Under the pieces are notes generated by a model. It worked only from the letters and a program-made list of their open reading frames with translations. It was not told where the DNA came from and made no database searches. From CAYNFT01 sp964396535 (GTDB lineage: Bacteria; Chloroflexota; Dehalococcoidia; Dehalococcoidales; UBA2162), in NCBI GenBank assembly GCA_964396535.1, contig CAYNFT010000032.1:1-19853 (forward strand): a stretch of 19,853 nucleotides of DNA, given 5' to 3'. Position 1 is the first letter of the stretch, and every line of letters starts with the position of its first letter. This document shows, in pieces, positions 7,168-14,703 of the stretch. A program made the position numbers and the translations under genes.

Positions 7168-9261
7168 TTACGCCTTATAAACCTTACAAAGAATACCCCT
7201 CAGATTAGATGCTCCCATCTCCCGATTAAAGGGTGGCTGGTCATCAGTCAAGATATTAATATTGGCTTTCGCCCAGCCATGTAAACCGCTGGGGCTATCT
7301 TCGGGGAACCACCAGGCATAGTCAACCACTACCACCCTAGGGTCAAGACTGGGCGACAGACCCGCCTTCTGCTTTATTCTACCCCGTTTGGTTTCAATAT
7401 ATATCCAATCATCCTCGGTTATCCCCAGTTTGCCAGCTGTTTCAGGATGTATATATGTAACTGGCTCAGGGTGGCTACCCCGAAGGCTAGCTATCTGCCT
7501 GCCCCACGAGTGGCGGTAGCAGCCACGCTTCCCACTGGTGAGAACTAATGGGTATTCCTTGGTGAGTTCTGGAGCACTATAGGGTGTTTCCGGAGGCTCA
7601 TAGTAGGTGGGTAAGGGATCAAACCCCCACTCTTTGAGCTGGCTTGAGTATAATTCAACCTTACCTGAAGGGGTGGGAAAGCCCTGGGACTGGTAGCTAC
7701 GGTAGTGCTGGCTGCACGCCAGCACGCCTATTTTTTTGAACTCACCAAACGATATGCCGGCAGGTTCTAGGATAAAGTCCAGGTACTGTTCCTCGGTATC
7801 CCAGAAGTATTCACCATGTCCCAGCCTTCGGGCAAGGTTGCTTAGTATTTCATAGTCAGAACGACATTCACCCATGCGGATAACCCTTTGTTGAACAAGG
7901 GTTACAGGCATGGAGTAGGATGGTACTACAATGTTGTCAGACTCAAGATAGGTAGCTACAGGCAATACTATGTCAGCCAGAGCTGCGGTCGGTGTCATGA
8001 ATATATCAGCTACTGCCAGGAAGTCTAAGGTAAGAAAAGCCTGGTATGCCTCCCGGGCATTACTATAGGTCAGTAACGGATTACACCCCTGGACATATGC
8101 AACTCGAACCGGATAGGGTTCCCCGTGCTGGATAGCCCTGATTGTATCCTGTGGCAGTACCTCAGATACAATTGGTAGCATCTTGCCGCTACTAATAGCC
8201 CGCTGCCGGATTCCGGGGGATATCTTTTCCGGCAGACGGACTAACGGTGAGTGCCGGTCAATTATAGGTGCTCGTGACCATCGCAGTTCCCCTCCAGGTA
8301 TCTCCAGATTGCCGGTGATTGCTTTCAGAATACAGAGAGCCCGTGCAGTCTGAAAGCTATTTACTCCATGGTCAATCGCATTACCCCAATGCAGGCAAGC
8401 CGGCCTCCGGGAACCATAAAATCTGGCTGCCTGCTCAATTACCTCAGATGGAACCCAGGTAATCTCAGCGACTTTTTCTGGGGTATAGTCTTGGACATGA
8501 ACTCTAAGCTCATCAAAGCCCACTGTCCACTGCTTAACAAAATCTTTATCGTACAGTTCCTCGTTAATTATCACGTTCAGCATTCCAAGGGCAAGCGCCA
8601 GGTCTGAGCCTGGCCTCGGCTTTAACCACAGGTCAGCCCTCTCCACTCCCTCAACCTTATTGGGGTTAATAACCATTAGCTTTGCCCCACGTTCCACTGC
8701 ACTCATCACGCGCCGATGGACATGATGTAAGTTTTCCGCCAGATTTTTGCCCCAGACTGTGATACTAACCGGTGGATATTCAAGGTCGGAAATCGCATAG
8801 AAGCCATAGGTAATGTCTGAGGCATGACTCCGGGGCACAAAGCAGACGTGTCCCTGCCAGGCAACATTGGGGGAACCAAAAACATTGGCAAACCTAGCCA
8901 GCGAGTCTCCCTGATAGCCTCCTTTAAAGCTTCCGCCAATGAAGGCAACCGACTCGGCACCATGCTTGTCCTTGGCTTTAGCTAACTCACCGGCTACTGT
9001 GTCCAGTGCCTCATCCCAACTAATCGGCAGCCACTTACCCTCCCCCCTCTCCCCCATTCGCTTGAGAGGATATAGTAGTCGGTCGGGGTGGTAGAGATAC
9101 TCCAGAGATGCCAGCCCCTTAGGGCACAGTACTCCCTTGTTAAGCGGACTCTCAGGGTCACCCTCTATCCTGACAACCCGCCCGTTGCTCACATGAACTA
9201 GTATGCCGCAGCCGATTTGGCAAATACCACAGGTGCTTTTTAATATTCTATCTCTGCTCAT
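7168..9261 (-). CDS. Molybdopterin/tungstopterin oxidoreductase, DMSO reductase superfamily
   Basis: Catalytic subunit of 697 residues binding bis-MGD Mo or W and one [4Fe-4S] cluster. The cluster ligands are C11, C14, C18 and C46 (CGICQIGCG...LCPKG). The metal ligand is probably C140, in GHVCFVPR. The Molybdopterin domain runs from about 55 to 500 and the C-terminal dinucleotide-binding domain from about 575 to 690 (YPLVLTSGKR near 580). There is no Tat signal, so it should act in the cytoplasm. The Cys spacing closely resembles acetylene hydratase as I recall it (C9, C12, C16, C46, C141), but its catalytic Asp after the second Cys is Q15 here. The substrate cannot be read from sequence. ATG follows GAGGAGG with good spacing. 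No electron-transfer subunit is adjacent; the preceding gene on this strand is the UGSC selenoprotein candidate, 330 bases upstream. Confidence 0.9.
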   Translation of the reverse strand: MSRDRILKSTCGICQIGCGILVHVSNGRVVRIEGDPESPLNKGVLCPKGLASLEYLYHPDRLLYPLKRMGERGEGKWLPISWDEALDTVAGELAKAKDKHGAESVAFIGGSFKGGYQGDSLARFANVFGSPNVAWQGHVCFVPRSHASDITYGFYAISDLEYPPVSITVWGKNLAENLHHVHRRVMSAVERGAKLMVINPNKVEGVERADLWLKPRPGSDLALALGMLNVIINEELYDKDFVKQWTVGFDELRVHVQDYTPEKVAEITWVPSEVIEQAARFYGSRRPACLHWGNAIDHGVNSFQTARALCILKAITGNLEIPGGELRWSRAPIIDRHSPLVRLPEKISPGIRQRAISSGKMLPIVSEVLPQDTIRAIQHGEPYPVRVAYVQGCNPLLTYSNAREAYQAFLTLDFLAVADIFMTPTAALADIVLPVATYLESDNIVVPSYSMPVTLVQQRVIRMGECRSDYEILSNLARRLGHGEYFWDTEEQYLDFILEPAGISFGEFKKIGVLACSQHYRSYQSQGFPTPSGKVELYSSQLKEWGFDPLPTYYEPPETPYSAPELTKEYPLVLTSGKRGCYRHSWGRQIASLRGSHPEPVTYIHPETAGKLGITEDDWIYIETKRGRIKQKAGLSPSLDPRVVVVDYAWWFPEDSPSGLHGWAKANINILTDDQPPFNREMGASNLRGILCKVYKA

Positions 9262-9591
9262 TTATCAAACCTCCTCAGCTAACAGTCAACGTAACCATGC
9301 TGATACGACCGATGGGAGTAAATGCCAAAGAAGAAGGAGATTCTTCCAAGTTTTGCATGGCGGTCTGGCATCATCAATTGCCCTGTCGAGTCTTGTTTGA
9401 TCTATGATCATTCAGCACAGATAGGATGACTCTGCACATCTTGGTTTGCTATCCTGCAACAATAGGATGGATTTCAATATGAACCATACCACATCTAATA
9501 TACCCGCTCCATCCATGGTAGCTCGGAAAGCAATCCACTGTACCTTTTGTTACATGAGCCCCTCTGTAGCGAAAGGCAAGCCGGCTACACC
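9262..9591. other. Intergenic region, 330 bases
   Basis: Leader of the oxidoreductase gene and trailer of the UGSC gene. It holds the Shine-Dalgarno GAGGAGG close to ATG 9261. A short inverted repeat GTAGC/GCTAC (9566-9570, 9584-9588) just after the UGSC stop has no U tract, so it is a weak terminator candidate. No convincing promoter or ORF was seen. Confidence 0.5.
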
Positions 9592-11355
9592 CTACCGCCA
9601 TGGGTCTATGTGGTAAATGGGGTAGATACCACTAAAAAAGCCGCGGCCTCCGAGTTCAAGGCAGACCTCTTCCCCGGTACCGCTAACAATTATGCAGTTA
9701 TCAAAGGGTTTTTTCCCTAGAGCTGGCACCTTATAATCGTCAGGCAGGTCATTCCACGGCTTACCTGACGTGTCTTCTATCGCTCTACCACCATTTGTTT
9801 TGGCATCATACCACCCATACTTCTTGTAGTCCGACACTGGAATAAGGCTTTTCTTCCAGAGCCATTCGTATACTTCCTCTTTTGACTTGAAGCCGTACTC
9901 ATACAGGTCTTGAGCCATCTGAGAAGCCATGAGGAATGTCATCGGTGTGTCCGCACGGTTAGCCCAAAGGCCGGGTATGAGGTATTCCAGCCAGTTGTGG
10001 GGGCCAACCTTACCTTCAACACCAAGGCGTGCAGCCATGCCCCCATAACCCCTTCCCTGAAGCCCACGGTATGAGGACGGGGCAAACTGGCTACCCTGTA
10101 CGCTTACCGCCGGCTCGCAAATGACCATAACGACGCTCTCGTCCTTACTGTAGCCGTGCTCTTCGTTCAGCCCCTTCCAGCCTGGTGGGAGTGCATCCGG
10201 ATTCTCGGCAAAGCACATGCCTCCCCTATTAAAGGGGCTCCCGTGAGCATTCATACGGTTTACGCCTGGAATGGCACCACCGAGGTTAATCGCCATGAGT
10301 TGATACGTGCGTCCAATGGTGGAATTGGCTGGATTTCCGGGGTCAAGCATGCCATAACCGATATTCATACCGATCTCCTTGACGATGGGGCCGCTGACAC
10401 AAACCCACTGGCTCCAGTGAGTAGTAGTCGCAGTAGTGCATCCCGATTCGGCAATAGCCAGTACTATGGGCAGGTACTCTGGCTTACATCCTGCCATTAC
10501 GGCAATAGTCGCTACCTTCTCCACGGTAGCTGTCCAGTTCATGGGCGGAAATTCTACCACTGTACTCTTTTTTCTTGTCTCCCCTCGCTGTGTTTTCCTG
10601 TCGGACTGGAGTGTTATCAATTCATCGGGTTTGTTGCTGGTGCCGGCCAGCATCCGCTCCACACGTTCCTCAGTGGGTATTATTATCGGTAGACCATCAG
10701 TATACAGGGCGATAGGAGCTCTTCCTGTCATTAAGATCGGTTTTGTCTGCTGATAGAACTCCTGTGCCTCGTCAAGAGTCCCTTCGAAGAATACTCTCGG
10801 CTGCTCCGGTGGAATGTATCGCCCCCTTTCCTTCTCCTTTCCGGCTAAAGGCTTGGTTAAAGCCTCAAGCATGTCGTCGATGAAAGTTTCGACCCTTGCC
10901 GGACCGCTGCCGCTACGGGGAGCATCAACATATCGTATAAAAGGAACCCCACTTGCGAGCGCTGTCTGCTTGAGCATTTCAACCTGGTCTTCAAACTCGA
11001 TAAGCACCGTTGGGATGCCTTCTTTTTCAAGTCCTGCTGTGTAGGCAGCCTGCCTCCATACTGCACCACTTCACCAGGCTACCCCTTGTATCAGAGCATC
11101 AGCACCTTTCATCTCCTCCGGCGATAACTCCATCTCCCCAGTACTTGACTCCTTCTCCCGCCAGTTCACGTTGGGATAGTCTTTCTTCAATCGTTCAGCT
11201 AAGGCTGGCATGATAACCGGGTCAGCTTCCTGGGCACTGAGCCAGATAGTTTTGCCGTCAAGGGTATCAAGGCGTGGCGCCAAGGGCTTTGTATCCACCA
11301 CCTGCTCTATTCCCCTTGGGTTAAGGCATTTACATACTCTATCTTTCTCTGCCAT
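9592..11355 (-). CDS. UGSC-family selenoprotein candidate, in-frame UGA at residue 95
   Basis: One frame of 588 codons broken only by TGA at 11073-11071. Before it are 94 residues ending KGADALIQGVAW; after it the frame continues without a break (SGAVWRQAAYTAGLEKEGIP) to TAG at 9594-9592. The N-terminal domain (about 1-190) matches the UGSC pattern as I know it: a strand ending GV, then U, then 21 residues to LEKxGIPT. The C-terminal region (about 280-587) has the family segment KVATIAVMAGCKPEYLPIV and later NIGYGMLDPGNPANSTIGR. The residues after U are SGA rather than GSC, so the usual partner Cys is absent; C8 and C10 are near the N-terminus. Start ATG 11355 has AAGGTGA seven bases upstream. 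Function is unknown, presumably redox. The alternative is a nonsense mutation; the undamaged downstream frame of 492 residues argues against old decay. Confidence 0.8.
11035..11070 (-). promoter_or_regulatory. Candidate bacterial SECIS element
   Basis: Directly after the UGA, AGGCA (11055-11051) pairs with TGCCT (11047-11043) around a three-base loop GGC. An imperfect lower stem adds G57-C41, T58-A40 and T60-A38 (last two digits of 110xx), then TGC (11065-11063) with GCA (11037-11035). The first loop G is 21 bases after the UGA. As I recall the rules, bacterial SECIS elements need a G in the first two loop bases 16-37 bases from the UGA, which this satisfies. The upper stem is short, so support is moderate. 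Confidence 0.5.
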
Positions 11356-11795
11356 TTGCGATCACCTTATATGATTTTAATTACCGTATAGTTACTCATA
11401 ACGCCTCGTCATCTCTCCTGTCGGTCGCTTCAAGGGCTAAGCACCTACTCTTAATAGTCCTTTGCTTGCATCCTCAGCACCAGTGCTTCAATAGTTGGCA
11501 AACAGCTTAACACTGGTTAGAATAAATGTCAATATCGCGAACGACCCCTGGATTCCTGATTCATTTGGAACCAGACCATGTCAGCTTGACCTGTGATTTC
11601 CTAAAAGCCATTCAGTTTTAGTGTTAGACCTGATGATAAGGAAGGGTGGTGATAGACACTCAGAGGGAAATTGTGAGTCCTGAATATGACCGTGGTAGCT
11701 TTAGTTGGTCTATTGTAAATACCTAGGTTCTTAGGTGAAACTAGTTGAACAATTTGGCTTTTTGTATGGTTAATAGAATACCACATTTTACTGCT
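11356..11795. other. Intergenic region, 440 bases
   Basis: Upstream of the UGSC gene. Besides the promoter candidate and inverted repeat it contains a 10-codon ORF (MSNYTVIKII) ending just before the UGSC ribosome site, of uncertain meaning. No RNA gene, and in particular no tRNA-Sec, is visible. Confidence 0.5.
11504..11532 (-). promoter_or_regulatory. Candidate promoter for the UGSC gene
   Basis: On the minus strand TTGACA (11532-11527) is followed after 17 bases by TAAGCT (11509-11504). The -35 box is perfect and the -10 weak. An inverted repeat (AAGCACTGGT with ACCAGTGTT, 11479-11488 and 11509-11517) overlaps the spacer and downstream side and could be an operator or RNA hairpin. The leader would be about 140 bases. 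Confidence 0.35.
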
Positions 11796-12176
11796 CTAGC
11801 TGGTGTTTCTCTCCTCCCAGAGTCCGAAGACATTTCCACTAGGATCACTGAAACACGCTCTGTAAGCTAAACCCTGTGAAGTCTTAGGAATTATAATTTT
11901 ACCTCCAAGTTCCTCTACTCTGTTCAGGATTTCGTCTATACTTTCTACGACTATATACACTACCACACCGGTAGATTCTCCCTTTGGTTTAGACCATAGC
12001 CCTCCCATCTGTAGCTTCTCCAAACGTGGCTTGTCACCGGTGTCAAAAATCCACACTTCAGATCCATTCGCCTCATCTTTTCCGATGATTTCCCAGCCAA
12101 ATAAGTTTTTAAAGAAATCAGCAGTTCTTTCTATCTCTTTTGTCCAGATTTCGACCCAATCAAATGTGTTGGTCAT
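11796..12176 (-). CDS. VOC-superfamily (glyoxalase/bleomycin-resistance fold) protein
   Basis: A 126-residue cytoplasmic protein with the paired beta-alpha-beta-beta-beta modules of the vicinal oxygen chelate fold. The first module starts FDWVEIWTKEIERTADFF and continues LFGWEI; the second starts GVVVYIVVESIDEIL, followed by GGKIIIPKTS, and ends in ACFSDPSGNVFGLWEE. It resembles the small COG3324-type glyoxalase-related proteins, whose substrates are mostly unknown. The first metal-ligand position, often His in HxEI, is occupied by a hydrophobic residue (WVEI), so metal binding may be altered. ATG 12176 follows AGGAGG (12187-12182) at good spacing. It faces away from the zinc-ribbon/ABC operon and is upstream of the UGSC gene with a 440-base gap. 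Confidence 0.85.
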   Translation of the reverse strand: MTNTFDWVEIWTKEIERTADFFKNLFGWEIIGKDEANGSEVWIFDTGDKPRLEKLQMGGLWSKPKGESTGVVVYIVVESIDEILNRVEELGGKIIIPKTSQGLAYRACFSDPSGNVFGLWEERNTS

Positions 12177-12284
12177 GACAGCACCTCCTGGATTGTGGCA
12201 TTATTTTCAAAAATATGGAGTGATCGATCATTTAAATATAGTAGATAGCTATATTTTTAGATAGAGTCTACCATAATAGCATAG

Positions 12285-12300
12285 CAAGTTAAATAACTTG
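12285..12300. repeat. Perfect 7-bp-arm palindrome, possible operator
   Basis: CAAGTTA and TAACTTG separated by AA. It lies 109 bases upstream of the VOC gene start, in AT-rich DNA where a promoter is expected. Size and symmetry suit a dimeric regulator; the role is inferred. Confidence 0.4.
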
Positions 12301-12554
12301 ACGAAATGTTTAGTATGAGTTAGCCTACTTCATGTCTGTCTTTATATGTTGTTATGGCAGAACCGCTTTCCCCGGGCATTTGAGTAAACCAGTTCCTCAA
12401 GGTCTTTTCTGGTGCGTTGACTCAGTCTTTCTTGAGCTGCTTCCTCATAAAAGTCTTCAGCCAGATACAATCTTGTGCTATTCGCTTCTTACAATAACGC
12501 TAGCGCCAGCCCTGCACTTAAGGAACTACTAGAGTCTTTCCTATAAATTGGCAG

Positions 12555-12585
12555 TTGACATATGAGATAAGAGTGTGTTTATTAT
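12555..12585 (+). promoter_or_regulatory. Candidate promoter of the zinc-ribbon/ABC importer operon
   Basis: A perfect TTGACA (12555-12560) is followed by TTTATT after 17 bases (12578-12583) or the better TATTAT after 19 (12580-12585). It is 35 bases upstream of the DUF5679-type ATG and is the best promoter seen before the transporter genes. Confidence 0.5.
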
Positions 12586-12619
12586 TGGTTAATTGATACA
12601 GAAAGAGGAGGGTAGTTAT

Positions 12620-12760
12620 ATGCAAGGGTATTGTGTCAAATGCAGGGCCAAGAGAGATATAAAAGACGCCAAATCAATTACCATGAAAAATGGCAAACCC
12701 GCTACACAAGGTACGTGTCCAGTATGCGGTACGAAGATGTTCAGAATAGGCAAGAGTTAA
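12620..12760 (+). CDS. Small zinc-ribbon protein (DUF5679-type)
   Basis: A 46-residue protein starting MQGYCVKCRAKRDIKDAKSI and ending QGTCPVCGTKMFRIGKS. Two CxxC pairs (C5/C8 and C35/C38) form one zinc ribbon. The layout YCVKC, then NGKPATQGTCPVCGTKMFRIG, matches the DUF5679 family as I remember it, common in Dehalococcoidia and archaea and of unknown function. GAGGAGGG ends eight bases before the ATG, a strong ribosome site. It lies 51 bases upstream of the substrate-binding protein gene and probably shares its transcript. It is below the length usually kept by gene finders. Confidence 0.85.
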   Translation: MQGYCVKCRAKRDIKDAKSITMKNGKPATQGTCPVCGTKMFRIGKS

Positions 12761-12796
12761 ATTAAGGAGTATAATATTTTGCACGTATATACAAAC

Positions 12797-12804
12797 AAGG
12801 AGGT
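12797..12804 (+). promoter_or_regulatory. Shine-Dalgarno choosing the binding-protein start
   Basis: AAGGAGGT seven bases before TTG 12812. A second, weaker AAGGAG (12764-12769) lies nine bases before TTG 12779 in the same frame, so both starts are possible; the stronger site favours 12812. Confidence 0.7.
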
Positions 12805-12811
12805 AAATAAA

Positions 12812-14584
12812 TTGAAAGGGAAAGGAATTACCAGACTATTGGTGGCTTTACTGGCCTTTATCCTGATTGCTACATTACTGCCAGCCTGTGCCGCTGAAGA
12901 AGAGGCTCCAGAGCAACCGGAGCTCAAAAACCCCGGGACCTTTATCTATGCTACGATAGGTCCCTGGGACTCACTTGACCCAGCCTATGCCTACGATACC
13001 GCCAGTGGAGAAATATTACAGGCAGTGTACGAACCGCTCCTCTCCAACTGGGATACTGAGAGTACCACAGAGTATGCCCCAATTTTAGCCACTGAGTGGA
13101 CGGTCTCCGCAGATGGTAAGACTTACCGCTTCAAGATTCGTGAGGGGGTTAAATTCCATAACGGTAATGAATTAACACCTGAGGATGTGGAATACTCCAT
13201 TGAACGTGGCATGGTTCAGGATTACGGAGCCGGGCCCCAGTGGATGCTCTTTGAGCCACTTTTTGGCACTGATACTCAGACTTCTCGTACTGAAGATGGC
13301 CTGATACCTCTTGAAGATATAAAGAGTAAGGTGGAAGTAGATGGTCAGTGGGTACAGTTCAACCTTGCCTCTCCCTATGAGCCATTTCTCCAGATATTAT
13401 CGCAACCATGGGGATCCATCGTTGACAAGGAATGGTGTATCGAGAATGGTGACTGGGATGGTACACAGGCATCTTACGAGGAGCTCAATGATCCTCCATC
13501 CGGTGGCTCACCATTGCAGGAGATAATGAACGGGACCGGACCTTTTAAACTGGAGAGATTTGAATCCGGGGTTGAGACAGTTATGATCCGCAATGACAAC
13601 TACTGGCGCGAGCCGGCAAACCTGGAGAGAGTAATCATCAAGGTTGTCGATGAATGGACGACCAGAAGGCTTATGCTGGAAGCCGGTGATGCGGACATTG
13701 TAGATGTCCCAAGGGCTCATATTGATGAACTCGAGGATGTCGTGAACCTGACAGTTTATAAGGATTTACCGGGTCTTCAGAATGTTGCTATGTTCTTCCA
13801 ATTCAATATAAGTGAAGAGAGCACGATGGTCGGTAGTGGCGAACTGGATGGAGCGGGCATCCCACTCGATTTCTTCTCAGACCCTGATGTCAGGAAGGGT
13901 TTTGCCTATGCTTTTGATTATGAAACCTTCCTTTCAGATGCCTACATGAACGAAGCTCAGCAGACCGGTTCACCCATCTGTGAAGGTCTTTCCTACTATG
14001 ACCCGAATGCACCGAGATATTCTCTGGACTTGGCAAAAGCCGAGGAGCATTTGCAGAAAGCCTGGGGAGGAGAGGTCTGGGAGAAGGGATTTACCTTTAC
14101 TATTGCTTACAACGCTGGTAACCTGCAGCGCAAGACGGCCTGTGAAATCCTCCAGGAGAACCTGTTCAGTATCAACGAGAAGTTCACTGTACTTATTCAG
14201 GTGATGCAGTGGCCGACCTTATTGAGAGGTATGTATTCTTCACTGGTACCGATGTTCCAGATTGGGTGGATTGCGGATTATCCTGACGCCCATAACTTTA
14301 TCTTCCCATTCATGCACAGCAACGGTACCTTCTCCGGTTGGCAGAACTACAGTAATGCAGAGGTAGACGCACTTATCTCGCAGGCTATATCAGCTGAGTC
14401 CCCTGCAGAAAGGGAAAGCCTCTATAGACAGCTTGACCAGCTTTACTACGAGGATGTGCCCAGTGTGATTGAAGCCCAGGTGCTTGGCAGGCGTTACTTC
14501 CGTGACTGGATAACTGGATTCTACTTCAACCCGGTGATACCCGGTACTTGTGGTAACCTTTACGCGTTGTCGAAGGGCTATTAG
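12812..14584 (+). CDS. Peptide/oligopeptide ABC transporter substrate-binding lipoprotein
   Basis: Extracytoplasmic receptor of 590 residues of the SBP_bac_5 (DppA/OppA) family that hands its ligand to the permease pair. The signal peptide ends in the lipobox LLPACA, with C26 as the lipidated residue, followed by an acidic linker (EEEAPEQPE). Family hallmarks are the TIGPWDSLDPAYAYD opening, a repeated LAxxW pattern, YRFKIREGVKFHNGNELTPE (position about 110-130) and GTGPFKLERFESG. Ligand may be peptides, nickel-chelates, sugars or other solutes; family sequence alone does not decide. The start is TTG 12812; TTG 12779 would add 11 residues. First gene of a five-gene importer, and an intercistronic hairpin follows it. 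Confidence 0.93.
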   Translation: MKGKGITRLLVALLAFILIATLLPACAAEEEAPEQPELKNPGTFIYATIGPWDSLDPAYAYDTASGEILQAVYEPLLSNWDTESTTEYAPILATEWTVSADGKTYRFKIREGVKFHNGNELTPEDVEYSIERGMVQDYGAGPQWMLFEPLFGTDTQTSRTEDGLIPLEDIKSKVEVDGQWVQFNLASPYEPFLQILSQPWGSIVDKEWCIENGDWDGTQASYEELNDPPSGGSPLQEIMNGTGPFKLERFESGVETVMIRNDNYWREPANLERVIIKVVDEWTTRRLMLEAGDADIVDVPRAHIDELEDVVNLTVYKDLPGLQNVAMFFQFNISEESTMVGSGELDGAGIPLDFFSDPDVRKGFAYAFDYETFLSDAYMNEAQQTGSPICEGLSYYDPNAPRYSLDLAKAEEHLQKAWGGEVWEKGFTFTIAYNAGNLQRKTACEILQENLFSINEKFTVLIQVMQWPTLLRGMYSSLVPMFQIGWIADYPDAHNFIFPFMHSNGTFSGWQNYSNAEVDALISQAISAESPAERESLYRQLDQLYYEDVPSVIEAQVLGRRYFRDWITGFYFNPVIPGTCGNLYALSKGY

Positions 14585-14638
14585 GGTAATAGCTTAGAAC
14601 CAGTGTATAATATAGATTGAAGTAAAAAGGACCGCGCA

Positions 14639-14680
14639 GAGGAAAGGCTTTCTTGCTTCGGTTCAGGAGGGCCTTTCCTT
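14639..14680 (+). promoter_or_regulatory. Intercistronic hairpin between binding protein and permease
   Basis: GGAAAGGC (14641-14648) and GCCTTTCC (14671-14678) form an 8-bp stem, extendable by A-T and a G-T pair, with a 22-base loop. There is no run of T after it. It may protect the upstream mRNA or lessen transcription into the permease genes, giving more binding protein than membrane complex. Role inferred. Confidence 0.5.
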
Positions 14681-14703
14681 GCGTGCCTTAGAGAGCACCA
14701 GAT

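Larger units (their letters stand above)
12177..12619. other. Divergent intergenic region, 443 bases
   Basis: The VOC-proximal part (12190-12300) is AT-rich. It holds the palindrome TGATCGATCA (12221-12230), two TAGATAG copies (12242-12248, 12259-12265) and the perfect inverted repeat CAAGTTA-AA-TAACTTG (12285-12300). The middle part (12342-12488, minus) is a stop-free frame with protein-like composition and no good start, possibly a gene fragment. The plus-strand promoter candidate is listed separately. Confidence 0.5.

Noticed and set aside
7168..9261. Calling the oxidoreductase acetylene hydratase or formate dehydrogenase
   Set aside because: The catalytic Asp of acetylene hydratase is replaced by Gln, and the formate dehydrogenase Cys/Sec-His motif is not seen; only the superfamily is safe.
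11071..11073. TGA as an ordinary stop or recent nonsense mutation
   Set aside because: Not fully excluded, but the frame continues intact for 492 residues, the UGA is at the family's Sec column and a hairpin follows; Sec is the better reading.
11601..11786. Minus-strand ORF of 61 codons after the VOC gene
   Set aside because: No ribosome site, no recognisable motif and low-quality composition.
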